Counted from the stretch's first letter, positions 1 to 7,153 are shown. The stretch: DNA of 64,000 bases from an uncultured Eubacteriales bacterium (GCA_902783575.1 CACZRP010000090.1:48552-112551), one strand, 5' to 3'. Numbers and translations are program-made. The notes: generated by a model not told the origin, from the letters alone.

Positions 1-1144
1 CCACCTGGTCGGTGACATCGCGGCCATCGGCATCGTACACCTTGGGGGTGCCGATAATCTTGGAAGTATAGGTGCCGGGCTCCTTGCCGGAAGTCACCGT
101 CTGTACTCCCTCGACGGTATAGGTCTGTCCATCCACCTCGAAGGTGGTAGTGGTGAAGCCCGTAACCTCCTGCTCCTCTCCGTTCTCCGGAACAGTGACG
201 CTCTCGGGTGTCAGCACCACAGTAATCTCCGCCTCGGCCGGCGTCACATTCAGGCGTCCGAACTGAGTGGTGAAGATGTAGTTCTGTTCTTTCGTGCCCT
301 GCTTCAGGATCCATTCAAAGACATTGTCCACGCTGCCAGGCAGAATCAGCTGGCTCCGGGAGATGAAGAAGGCTCCCTCGGACGGGGCGAATCCGTCGCC
401 GCCCACGGTGACATTGCTGTCATACAGCGCTGTTCCGTCGTAGGGCTTGCTCAGGGTCTGGGACATAATGGTCACCCGCCTCGGCATGATGGTCATCTTG
501 CCGTCAAGGCTCCTGACGGTGAACTGGCTGGAAACGTCATTGCCCTTTTCATCGACGATCTTCGGAATACCGGTCACCTTCACCGTATACTCTCCGGCGT
601 CGGTGGCGGAGGCTCTGGCGGTAAGGCCGGTAACCTCATATTTGACTCCCTCCAGTTCGAACCGGGTGGCTGCCAGACCCTCCACAGTTTTTTCCGTACC
701 ATCGTAGAGGAAGCTGCCGCTGTTGGCGGTCACGGTAATCTCATATGCCGCGTCTCTGTTGCGGATGGTCAGGCTGCCGTATTCGGCGGTAATCACATAG
801 TTGGCTGCGTTGGTGCCGTTGTTCAGCTCATAGGTGAAGACATTCTCGCTGATGCCCACCATGGAGCGGCTGGCGGTAAAGGTATAGGAAGCGCCTTCGC
901 CCTGGGCAAAGCCGTCTCCCTCCACTGTCACAGTATTGTTGGAAATGCTGCGGCCATTGAAGGCATGCTCGGCGGATCCCGATACCAGGCGTACCTGCCT
1001 GGGCTGGATCTGCAGGGTTCCGGGCTCCAGATGCACCAGGAATTCCTCTGTTACATCCGAACCGTTTTCATCCGTAATCACAGGAGTGCCTACGGGGTTC
1101 ACCGGATAGGAGCCCGCATCCACAGCCTCGGCCGACGCGCTCGA
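1..1144 (-). pseudogene. Ig-like (MBG-type) repeat surface protein, interior fragment
   Basis: The minus strand is open from 1144 through the left edge of the window. It encodes tandem modules with recurring phrases such as YDGT, VTVxGDGFA, a GTxxxNYxI strand, DAGEYTVKVTG and a (G)TPxIxDExGxDV linker. Each module is very roughly 150 residues. This is the look of MBG/adhesin-type Ig-like repeats on large secreted Gram-positive surface proteins. No start codon belongs to this frame: a TGA lies at 1145-1147, and the reading frame begins in the middle of a module. The gene has therefore lost its 5' part at about 1140-1150, or it is joined wrongly there. The C-terminus and any anchor lie outside the window. 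The repeat-protein assignment is firm; the claim that it is broken depends on the junction being real. Confidence 0.7.
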
Positions 1145-1247
1145 TCACAAATCGGAACAATAAAAACACGCCCACCACAGCCACAATGAAAAAAATCGAA
1201 TCATGCAGCCAGCCCAGTTTCAGGCTATTGTATTTTTCAAGAAGCAT
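1068..1247 (-). pseudogene. Signal peptidase I-like N-terminal fragment, 59 codons
   Basis: An ATG at 1245-1247 has an AAGGA ribosome-binding site just upstream and a good promoter at 1287-1314, so it looks like a genuine gene start. The first 35 or so residues are a short basic/amphipathic leader (MLLEKYNSLKLGW) and a strong transmembrane segment (FFIVAVVGVFLLFRFVI). That is how many clostridial type I signal peptidases begin. After FRFVIE the reading turns into low-sense sequence, because it enters the Ig-repeat DNA in the wrong frame, and it stops at 1068-1070. The conserved Ser and Lys boxes of a signal peptidase are absent. The signal peptidase assignment rests only on the N-terminus and could be another single-TM protein. 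Confidence 0.5.
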
Positions 1248-1286
1248 ATATCAATTCCTTCGAGAAATTCGGGTATAGATGCTTTT

Positions 1287-1314
1287 ATTATATGAATAAA
1301 TTAATCCTCCTGCA
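1287..1314 (-). promoter_or_regulatory. Sigma-A promoter for the signal-peptidase-like fragment
   Basis: On the minus strand a TTGCAG -35 (1309-1314) and a perfect TATAAT -10 (1287-1292) are 16 nt apart, about 40 nt upstream of the ATG at 1247. This supports 1247 as a real translation start. Confidence 0.6.
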
Positions 1315-1373
1315 AGTACAATTATTATATATTGCTAATCAAAAAACCCATCTAATTATAAAAAAAATGGGGG

Positions 1374-1402
1374 TTGACTTTGATTCTGATCTTTGCTATA
1401 AT
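1374..1402 (+). promoter_or_regulatory. Sigma-A promoter of the tRNA-Ala gene
   Basis: TTGACT at 1374-1379 and TATAAT at 1397-1402 have a 17-nt spacer. The tRNA starts 13 nt after the -10, so the primary transcript has only a very short leader. Confidence 0.8.
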
Positions 1403-1414
1403 ACATTCTCGCAC

Positions 1415-1487
1415 GGGGCATTGGCGCAGTTGGGAGCGCGCCTGAATGGCATTCAGGAGGTCAGGGGTTCAAGTCCCCTATGCTCCA
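1415..1487 (+). tRNA. tRNA-Ala (anticodon GGC)
   Basis: A 73-nt cloverleaf. The acceptor stem GGGGCAT pairs with ATGCTCC with one G-U. The anticodon stem CCTGA/TCAGG closes the loop ATGGCAT, giving anticodon GGC. The T-arm carries the standard GGTTCAAGTCC pattern and the discriminator base is A. The 3' CCA is not encoded. It has its own promoter and terminator and appears to be a single-gene unit. Confidence 0.93.
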
Positions 1488-1500
1488 CTTTTTATTGCTC

Positions 1501-1535
1501 AAAAAGCGGTCTGACATTTTCAGGCCGCTTTTCTG
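1501..1535 (+). terminator. Intrinsic terminator after tRNA-Ala
   Basis: AAAAGCGGTCTGA pairs with TCAGGCCGCTTTT (one G-U) around a short loop and is followed by a T-rich stretch. It lies 14 nt after the tRNA. Confidence 0.8.
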
Positions 1536-1609
1536 TTTTGCCATAGCAGATGTCTCATCACTGCAGATGTCCGCCGTTAAGATATCCTGTCCCTGTTCAC
1601 GCCAGGCTG

Positions 1610-1943
1610 TCGAGGAAATTTGCCATATTTATGAAAAATCCTCGATCGCCCGTTTTTTGTCGAGGATTTTTCACGTATGACGCAGTTTTCCTCGACAGCA
1701 TTTTTATGTTTCGAGGAGATTTCAATTCTGAGGCAGTTTTCCTCGAACACCAATCCACGTCAACTTGATTTTTTCGAGGAATTTTCCTGTATAGCTGAAA
1801 AATCCTCGAAGCCAGAGCCTCATGGCCTGGCTTCGAAAATCAGGATCGAGGAAAACTGCATGTGGCAGGAAATATCCTCGACAAAAAAAGAGAAAAAGTT
1901 CGCAAATTCGAGGAAAACTGCAAGTATCTGGAAATCTCCTCGA
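1610..1943. repeat. Array block A: six units with TCGAGG/CCTCGA arms
   Basis: Units lie at 1610-1645, 1660-1695, 1711-1746, 1774-1809, 1846-1881 and 1908-1943. All twelve arms are identical (TCGAGG left, CCTCGA right), and the pairing usually extends one more base to TCGAGGA/TCCTCGA. Cores at 1846 and 1908 read in the AAACTGC direction; those at 1660 and 1711 read in the reverse (GCAGTTT). The unit at 1774 folds further, with TTTTC pairing GAAAA inside. The unit at 1846 has an inner CTGC/GCAG stem separated from the outer arm by an A-rich internal loop. Confidence 0.9.
1806..1836. repeat. Perfect 10-bp inverted repeat inside the array
   Basis: TCGAAGCCAG and CTGGCTTCGA flank an 11-nt loop. 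It overlaps the right arm of the fourth unit and fills most of the 36-nt gap of block A. The corresponding gap of block B (2192-2227) is related in sequence but does not keep this perfect stem. Confidence 0.7.
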
Positions 1944-1991
1944 TTGCATTGCTCTTTTACATACGGCGGTCTTCTTTACAGATGATGTCCG

Positions 1992-2325
1992 TAATGAAAA
2001 AATACTCATATCAGGAATGATTCATGATCGCCTCATTTTTGTAGTGAATATTTCACCCTACAGGCAGTTTATCATTACAGGATTTTTTTGAGTAATGATG
2101 ATTTCACGCATGAGGCAGTTTCTCATGATCATCCGCCTGACGCAGCCTGCTTTTGTAATGAAGATTTCTTATATAGATGAAAAGTTCATTACAACAAGGC
2201 AGCCTCACCTGACTTAAAAAAACAAGATAGTGAGAAACTGCCAATATCAGGAAACCTACATTACGAAAAATAAGCAGAAAAAAGAAAAATAATGAAAAAC
2301 TGCTTATATCAGGAAATCTTCATGA
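1992..2325. repeat. Array block B: same layout with TAATGA/TCATTA-type arms
   Basis: Units lie at 1992-2027, 2042-2077, 2093-2128, 2156-2191, 2228-2263 and 2290-2325. Each is exactly 382 bp after its partner in block A, and recognisable partners keep the same core orientation. Left arms are TAATGA or TAGTGA; right arms are TCATTA, TCATGA or once ACATTA. The arm sequence therefore differs from block A throughout while remaining mostly self-complementary. Several gap sequences are also similar between blocks, for example 1646-1659 with 2028-2041 and 1696-1710 with 2078-2092, which shows common descent. Confidence 0.88.
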
Positions 2326-2330
2326 AAGCA

Positions 2331-2361
2331 CGAAAAAGGGACACATTTCTGTGCCCCTTCA
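2331..2361 (-). terminator. Intrinsic terminator of the DegV gene
   Basis: On the minus strand AAGGG-x-CACA pairs with TGTG-x-CCCTT across a short loop, followed by TTTTT. It lies 40 nt after the DegV stop codon and just beside the last 36-bp unit. Confidence 0.7.
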
Positions 2362-2400
2362 GATTGTCGAAAGCTTATTGTGCTATTCCTATTTACCTGA

Positions 2401-3285
2401 TTATTCCGGGTTGCGTCCATTGCAAAGATAAAAGACAGTCAGCAGACCCGGACCGCAGTGAGCGCCGATCACCACGCCCAGAGAAGTGATGGTGATCTCT
2501 CCCGCTTCCGGATGGGCCTGTTTAATTCCATCCCGGATGAAAGCCGCATCCTCCCGGCAGTCCGCCTGAAGGATATGAATCCTTTTCCCGGAAATATCCT
2601 CACCGGAAAGGTCGTGCAGCACGCCGGACAGAATCGAGTTCAGCGCTGCCTTGCGGCCCCGGGCTTTCTTCACCACATCCAGAGTTCCTCCGTCCGGCAC
2701 ATACAGCACCGGCTTGATGTTCAGCAGAGAACCCACCAGCGCTGAAGCGTTGGACACACGGCCGCCCATTTTCAGATATTTCAGATCGTCCACTGTAAAC
2801 CGGTGGGCGATTTTCAGTTTATTCTCTTCTCCCCAGCGGATGACTTCATCAAAGCTCATGCCCTCTTCCATCCGGAGTATCATTTCCTCCACCAGCAGGC
2901 CCAGGCCGCCAGAGATGCAGCGGGTATCCATAACATACAGCTGCTGTGCGGGGAACTCGGTCCGGATCCGTTCTGCCGCCTCCGCGCAGTTGGTGTAGGA
3001 AGCGGACATTTTCTGGGACATATCCAGGAAGATGACATTCTTTCCCGAAGACATCAGCACCCGGAAGAAATCAAAGTATTCCTGTTCATTGATCATGGAG
3101 GTCTTTAAAAGATCTCCCCGGCGCATGCCCTCATATACCTTCTGTCGGCTCTCTTCTCTGCAGTCATCTTCAAAGAGCTGATCCCCCACCGTATAGGAAT
3201 ACGCGATAAAGGGAATCTGATGCTTATCCAGCCAGGTGCGGGGCAGATCGGAGGTGGAAGAAGTCGCAATAATATAATCAGCCAT
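2401..3285 (-). CDS. DegV family fatty-acid-binding protein
   Basis: 294 residues, the usual length of the DegV family. These proteins bind a single fatty acid and in Firmicutes can act as FakB-type partners of fatty acid kinase. The N-terminus has the SSTSDLP motif close to the TDSTSDLP of the family. KTSMINEQEYFDFF follows near residue 60, SQKMSASYTNC near 95 matches the family's S-x-x-L-S-G-T region, and DTRCISGGLG follows near 127. There is no signal peptide, so it is cytoplasmic. The start has AGGAG 6-7 nt upstream and a strong promoter at 3326-3354. It is a single-gene unit ending in the terminator at 2331-2361. No fatty acid kinase (FakA) gene is nearby. Confidence 0.88.
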   Translation of the reverse strand: MADYIIATSSTSDLPRTWLDKHQIPFIAYSYTVGDQLFEDDCREESRQKVYEGMRRGDLLKTSMINEQEYFDFFRVLMSSGKNVIFLDMSQKMSASYTNCAEAAERIRTEFPAQQLYVMDTRCISGGLGLLVEEMILRMEEGMSFDEVIRWGEENKLKIAHRFTVDDLKYLKMGGRVSNASALVGSLLNIKPVLYVPDGGTLDVVKKARGRKAALNSILSGVLHDLSGEDISGKRIHILQADCREDAAFIRDGIKQAHPEAGEITITSLGVVIGAHCGPGLLTVFYLCNGRNPE

Positions 3286-3325
3286 ATTAGTTCTCCTCGC
3301 AGAACTCTATTGTTTTATGGAGTCA

Positions 3326-3354
3326 ATTATAAGATAACTCTTCTTCCCTGTCAA
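3326..3354 (-). promoter_or_regulatory. Sigma-A promoter of the DegV gene
   Basis: TTGACA (3349-3354) and TATAAT (3326-3331) on the minus strand with a 17-nt spacer. Both hexamers match the consensus. Confidence 0.85.
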
Positions 3355-3436
3355 GAGCGAGACCAGTCTTTGCGTCTTGCCAGGCGGCCGGCCTTCACGA
3401 TTTCCTAGGCGGCCTCAGGGCTCCAGTCTTCCAGCC

Positions 3437-4666
3437 TCAGCGGTCCAGCTTCCGGATATTCATCTCTCCGCTGACGGTTTCCAGGCTGATTTTGCAGGAA
3501 CCATCGCCGGCAATCATCGTGTCACCCCGGTTGGTGACAGATACGCTGACGTTGGTATCGCCGGACACGCTTTCTGTCTCCATCGTGAAGCCCAGTTCCT
3601 CCGGTACATACAGATTGATATCTCCGCTGATCATTTCGATTTCCACCTTCTCAGCGCCCGGCAGAAGCTCCATGCTGAAATCGCCGGAAACACCTTCCAC
3701 TTCGATCTCCCTGGCGGTCACGCCTGCCACGTTCACATCGGCGGCAACCATCTTCACATCCAGCTTTTTCAGACTGATATCTCCGGAAATCATCACCGGC
3801 GAGGATACGGTTTCGATCTCCACCTCCTCCACGGTTTCAGGCACTGTCACCATCACGTGTTTGGAAGCCATGCTGGTGATGGTATTGAGGTTGATTCCCA
3901 GTGAAAACTCAAAGGACTGATCATATTCCTTGATGACCAGCGTATCGCCGCTGAGCTCGTAGACGGTCTTGTACTTCTGCTCGATTCCTTCCGGCTCCTT
4001 CACTTCAAAAGAGGCGCAGTCGCCGGGAATCATTTCGATCTCGCCCGCCACCCATTCGATCTTAATTTTACGGATCGTCACATCCTCGAAGCGCTGGGAC
4101 GATGCCTGCGACACCTGGGCCTGGCTTCCCTGCCCCTCGGAGGCGCTCTCCGTCTTTTCAGAGGCAGTACCAGTCTCATGCCGGTAGGCATAATTGTCAA
4201 AGAATATTTTCCAGCCCAGCAGCCAAATCAATATAACGGCGGCTACCACGCCCAGGATAATCCAAATGGCTTTCTTTGTCTGGGGACTCAGGCCGCTTCT
4301 GGCCGGTTCGAAGGGCTGTGAAGAGGAAGCCGGCTGGGAATTGCCCATAAAGGATTCAAAGCGGCTGCCCGCGCCATTCAAAGCCTGACCAGCGCCGGAC
4401 GCTTTGCCGGCGGATCCATTACCAGCGCCCCTTGTACCCCCGGAAAGCTGGCTGATCAGCCCGGAAATATCGCCGATGCCGCGGATGGCGGTGCGGTATG
4501 CCTCCTCCGGAGCCTTTCCCTCTGCCAGCAGATCATGGTATTTATCGATCACATTCTGAAGCATCTCTTCCTTCAGGTCATCCGCCTCCCGGGTTTTCGG
4601 AGCGGCGGCGAACAGGCGGTCCATATGCTGCTTCAGCTGCTCTTCCAAACGAAGTCTTTCTTCCAT
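3437..4666 (-). CDS. HAAS-domain / DUF4097 membrane protein
   Basis: About 409 residues. The first 70 or so form a charged helical region (LEEQLKQHMDRLF, then EEAYRTAIRGIGDISGLI) typical of the HAAS/DUF1700 region found in partners of PadR regulators. A Gly/Ser-rich linker follows, then one transmembrane helix (IILGVVAAVILIWLLGW, near residue 145). The rest is a beta-rich DUF4097 domain with repeated strand motifs such as SGDISL, EIEVEGVSGDFSM and ESVSGDTNVSV, predicted outside the cell. The start is taken as ATG 4664-4666, sharing the A of the PadR stop (TGATG). A GTG one codon earlier is possible but sits directly against the ribosome-binding site. It is translationally coupled to the PadR gene. 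Its role is probably envelope sensing; no enzyme motif is seen. Confidence 0.85.
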   Translation of the reverse strand: MEERLRLEEQLKQHMDRLFAAAPKTREADDLKEEMLQNVIDKYHDLLAEGKAPEEAYRTAIRGIGDISGLISQLSGGTRGAGNGSAGKASGAGQALNGAGSRFESFMGNSQPASSSQPFEPARSGLSPQTKKAIWIILGVVAAVILIWLLGWKIFFDNYAYRHETGTASEKTESASEGQGSQAQVSQASSQRFEDVTIRKIKIEWVAGEIEMIPGDCASFEVKEPEGIEQKYKTVYELSGDTLVIKEYDQSFEFSLGINLNTITSMASKHVMVTVPETVEEVEIETVSSPVMISGDISLKKLDVKMVAADVNVAGVTAREIEVEGVSGDFSMELLPGAEKVEIEMISGDINLYVPEELGFTMETESVSGDTNVSVSVTNRGDTMIAGDGSCKISLETVSGEMNIRKLDR

Positions 4667-4998
4667 CACTCCTGCACCTCCACCAGTTTTTCTATCGTCA
4701 GTTTAGCCTCTTCCCATTCGTTCTTCATCTGCGTAAACGCGTTCCGTCCCGCTGGCGTAATCCGGTAATACCGCCGCCGGGCGCCGGTGTTCTCATCTCC
4801 CCAGTAGGAGGAAATCAGCCCCGCGCTCTCCAGCCGCCGAAAGGCGGTATACAGGGTAGCCTCCTTCAGTTCGTATCGGCCTTCCGTCTTGTCCAGGATC
4901 GCCTTGTTAATCTGATAGCCATAGCTGTCTTCTTTGATAAGCTGAGCCAGGATAATGGTATCCGTATGGCCACGGATCAGATCTCCCGTGATTGACAT
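4666..4998 (-). CDS. PadR-family transcriptional regulator
   Basis: 110 residues, the size of short PadR (subfamily 2) repressors. The winged helix is clear: DTIILAQLIKEDSYGYQI, then LKEATLYTAFRRLESAGLISSYWG, then RRRYYRITPAGRNAF. A short C-terminal helix for dimerisation follows. It is the first gene of a two-gene operon with the HAAS/DUF4097 protein, the common PadR-plus-membrane-protein arrangement. Its promoter (5077-5105) contains a small palindrome between the -35 and -10 that could be an autorepression operator. The leader carries three 23-bp direct repeats. Confidence 0.92.
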   Translation of the reverse strand: MSITGDLIRGHTDTIILAQLIKEDSYGYQINKAILDKTEGRYELKEATLYTAFRRLESAGLISSYWGDENTGARRRYYRITPAGRNAFTQMKNEWEEAKLTIEKLVEVQE

Positions 4999-5014
4999 CT
5001 TGTTCTCTCTCTTT

Positions 5015-5083
5015 CCTTGAATGTGCGCCCATCAAATCCTTGACGCTGCGCCCATCGCATCCTTGAAGTTGTGCCCATCATAT
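5015..5083. repeat. Three contiguous 23-bp direct repeats in the PadR leader
   Basis: Copies at 5015-5037, 5038-5060 and 5061-5083 share CCTTGAxxxTGYGCCCATC plus four variable bases. Two copies lie inside the transcribed leader and the third overlaps the -10 box. On the mRNA strand each copy contains TCAAGGA, which resembles a Shine-Dalgarno. A related inverted stretch (CCAAGGATGGGCATCTGCCC) occurs downstream at about 5130-5149. Confidence 0.85.
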
Positions 5084-5105
5084 CACGATATACCTCGCCT
5101 GTCAA
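5077..5105 (-). promoter_or_regulatory. PadR operon promoter with possible operator
   Basis: TTGACA (5100-5105) and TATGAT (5077-5082) have a 17-nt spacer. The inverted repeat ATATC-xx-GATAT lies across the spacer and the -10 start, where a bound PadR dimer would block polymerase. The promoter is clear; the operator role is inference. Confidence 0.65.
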
Positions 5106-5171
5106 GGTATCTCAAAAGAAAAATATCCAAGGATGGGCATCTGCCCTTTCTTTTTTCATCATTTGTGTGCA

Positions 5172-5200
5172 TTGAAGTTTGGTTTGTCTCATGTTACCAT
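5172..5200 (+). promoter_or_regulatory. Probable promoter of the IMP cyclohydrolase gene
   Basis: TTGAAG (5172-5177) and TACCAT (5195-5200) with a 17-nt spacer, 36 nt before the start codon. The match is moderate. I see no purine riboswitch in this leader. Confidence 0.45.
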
Positions 5201-5235
5201 TATCACAGTTTTCTGAATTATATTTGGAGGTATTT

Positions 5236-5952
5236 ATGAAACCAGTCTGCTTAGCGAAAGAACTCTCCGGCAATACCTATCCCGGCCGCGGCATCATTAT
5301 GGGCCTGTCCAAGGACGGCACCAAGGCAGTCACCGCCTACTTCATCATGGGCCGCAGCGTGAATTCCCGCAACCGTATTTTTGTGGAAGACGGCGAAGGT
5401 ATCCGTACCGAAGCCTTTGATCCTTCCAAGCTTGTGGATCCCAGCCTGATTATCTACGCGCCGGTCCGGGTCCTGGGCAACAAAACCATCGTCACCAACG
5501 GCGATCAGACCGACACCATCTACGACCTGATGGACAAGCAGCAGACATTTGAACAGGCGCTGCGCACCCGCACCTTCGAGCCCGATGCCCCCAACTACAC
5601 TCCCCGTATCAGCGGCATCATGCACATCGACGGCGGCAAATATAACTACGCCATGTCCATTCTGAAATCCGACGACGGAGATCCCGCCTCCACTCTGCGT
5701 CAGAACTTCGCCTATACCAATCCGAAAGCCGGCATCGGCCGCTTCATCCATACCTACAGCTCCGACGGAGATCCCCTGCCCAGCTTTGAAGGCGAGCCCA
5801 CTCCCGTGGCTGAGATTCCCGATTCCATCGATGAAATGACCTCTCTGGTCTGGGACAACCTGAACGAGGACAACAAGGTTTCCCTCTTCGTCCGCTACAT
5901 CGACATTGCCACCGGCAAATATGAAACCCGCATCGTCAACAAGAATCAGTAA
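5236..5952 (+). CDS. IMP cyclohydrolase, PurO-type family
   Basis: 238 residues, starting at ATG 5236 with GGAGG five nt upstream; the longer open frame upstream lacks a ribosome-binding site. The phrases YPGRGIIMGLSKDG and AYFIMGRSVNSRNRIF near residues 13-50 and TNGDQTDTIY near residue 90 are typical of the IMP_cyclohyd family (archaeal PurO-like), not of the MGS-like domain of standard PurH. The enzyme closes the ring of FAICAR to give IMP, the last step of de novo purine synthesis, in the cytoplasm. The AICAR transformylase gene follows 22 nt later, so the two together supply what bifunctional PurH does in most bacteria. Confidence 0.85.
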   Translation: MKPVCLAKELSGNTYPGRGIIMGLSKDGTKAVTAYFIMGRSVNSRNRIFVEDGEGIRTEAFDPSKLVDPSLIIYAPVRVLGNKTIVTNGDQTDTIYDLMDKQQTFEQALRTRTFEPDAPNYTPRISGIMHIDGGKYNYAMSILKSDDGDPASTLRQNFAYTNPKAGIGRFIHTYSSDGDPLPSFEGEPTPVAEIPDSIDEMTSLVWDNLNEDNKVSLFVRYIDIATGKYETRIVNKNQ

Positions 5953-5974
5953 TTCTGCAGGAAAGGAATCCATC

Positions 5975-7153
5975 ATGAACGAACTTCAGCTCAAGTACGG
6001 TACCAACCCCAATCAGAAACCCGCCAGAGTCTTCATGGAAGACGGCACTGATCTTCCCATCACCGTCCTGAACGGCCGTCCCGGCTACATCAACCTGCTG
6101 GACGCCCTGAACGGCTGGCAGCTGGTTAAGGAACTGAAGAAGGTCAGCGGTCTGCCCGCAGCCACCTCCTTCAAGCATGTCTCCCCCGCCGGCGCTGCCA
6201 TTGGCCGCGAGATGAGCGATACCCTGAAAAAGATCTACTGGGTTGACGATGTCAAAACCCTGACTCCCCTGGCCACCGCCTATGCCCGTGCCCGCGGTGC
6301 CGACCGTATGAGCTCCTTCGGCGATTTCATCGCCCTTTCCGATGTCTGTGACGTAGCCACTGCCCGCCTGATCCGCCGCGAGGTTTCCGACGGTGTCATC
6401 GCTCCCGGCTACGAGCCCAAGGCTCTGGAAATGCTGAAAAAGAAAAAACAGGGCGGCTACTGCGTCCTGCAGATTGATCCCGACTATGTGCCCGCTCCCC
6501 TGGAGAGAAAACAGGTCTTCGGCGTTACCTTCGAACAGGGCCGTAACGAGCTCGTCATCGACGAGAATTTCTTCTCCAATATTGTTACCGCCAACAAGAA
6601 CCTGCCCGAGGAGGCCAAGCTGGATCTGGCCATCTCCATGATTGTTCTGAAATATACCCAGTCCAACTCCGTCTGCTACGTCAAGGATGGTCAGGCCATC
6701 GGTATCGGCGCCGGACAGCAGTCCCGTATTCACTGCACCCGCCTTGCCGGCCAGAAGGCTGACAACTGGTGGCTGCGTCAGAGCCCGAAGGTGCTGAACC
6801 TGCCCTTCCGCGAGGATATCGGCCGTCCCGACCGTGACAACGCCATCGACCTGTACATCGGCGACGAGTACGAGGACCTGCTGGCGGACGGCGTGTGGGA
6901 GAAGACCTTCACCGAAAAGCCCTCCGTTTTCACCCGCGAGGAAAAGAAAGCCTGGCTGGCCCAGAACACCGATGTGATTCTCGGCTCCGACGCCTTCTTC
7001 CCCTTCGGCGACAATGTGGAACGCGCCTTCAAGAGCGGTGTCAAATACATCGCCGAGCCCGGCGGTTCCGTCCGTGATGACAACGTCATCGCCGCCGCAG
7101 ATGGCCACGATATGGTCATGTGCTTCACCGGCCTGAGACTGTTCCATCACTAA
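5975..7153 (+). CDS. AICAR formyltransferase (stand-alone PurH transformylase domain)
   Basis: 392 residues corresponding only to the transformylase half of PurH. It transfers formyl from 10-formyl-THF to AICAR to give FAICAR. The start at 5975 (MNELQLKYGTNPNQKPA) begins at the domain's usual N-terminus, with a GAAAGGA ribosome-binding site. SFKHVSPAGAA near residue 67 contains the Lys-His pair known to be catalytic in this family. KYTQSNSVCYVKDGQAIGIGAGQQSR near residue 230 and FPFGDNVERA near 350 are further signatures, as is DGHDMVMCFTGLRLFHH at the C-terminus. The N-terminal MGS-like cyclohydrolase domain is absent and its role is taken by the upstream gene. It ends before a strong terminator. 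Confidence 0.92.
   Translation: MNELQLKYGTNPNQKPARVFMEDGTDLPITVLNGRPGYINLLDALNGWQLVKELKKVSGLPAATSFKHVSPAGAAIGREMSDTLKKIYWVDDVKTLTPLATAYARARGADRMSSFGDFIALSDVCDVATARLIRREVSDGVIAPGYEPKALEMLKKKKQGGYCVLQIDPDYVPAPLERKQVFGVTFEQGRNELVIDENFFSNIVTANKNLPEEAKLDLAISMIVLKYTQSNSVCYVKDGQAIGIGAGQQSRIHCTRLAGQKADNWWLRQSPKVLNLPFREDIGRPDRDNAIDLYIGDEYEDLLADGVWEKTFTEKPSVFTREEKKAWLAQNTDVILGSDAFFPFGDNVERAFKSGVKYIAEPGGSVRDDNVIAAADGHDMVMCFTGLRLFHH

Larger units (their letters stand above)
1610..2325. repeat. Array of twelve 36-bp units with inverted-repeat ends
   Basis: This gene-free stretch holds twelve units, each exactly 36 bp: a 6-bp arm, a 24-nt core and the complementary 6-bp arm. Units start at 1610, 1660, 1711, 1774, 1846, 1908, 1992, 2042, 2093, 2156, 2228 and 2290. 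Cores are related, with a forward form like AAACTGC...CAGGAAAT, and they occur in both orientations. The gaps are 14, 15, 27, 36 and 26 nt, then 48 nt, and then 14, 15, 27, 36 and 26 again. So the array is a six-unit, 334-bp module present twice with a period of 382 bp. Short open frames cross it, but they have no ribosome-binding sites and look spurious. I do not recognise the family. It could be a dispersed palindromic repeat, a structured RNA, or a set of protein-binding sites. Confidence 0.9.

Noticed and set aside
1..1144. Integrase attachment site at the tRNA-Ala
   Set aside because: The tRNA 3' end is not repeated elsewhere in the window and no integrase or phage gene is nearby.
1292..2091. 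Small open frames across the tRNA and the 36-bp array
   Set aside because: They run through the tRNA or the palindromic units, lack ribosome-binding sites and have no protein-like composition.
1610..2325. CRISPR array
   Set aside because: The constant parts are short inverted arms inside each unit, the 24-nt middles are related to each other, and gaps vary from 14 to 48 nt. There are no direct repeats with unique spacers and no cas genes.
5100..5235. Purine riboswitch before the IMP cyclohydrolase gene
   Set aside because: The conserved junction sequences of the purine aptamer are not present in this 135-nt leader.
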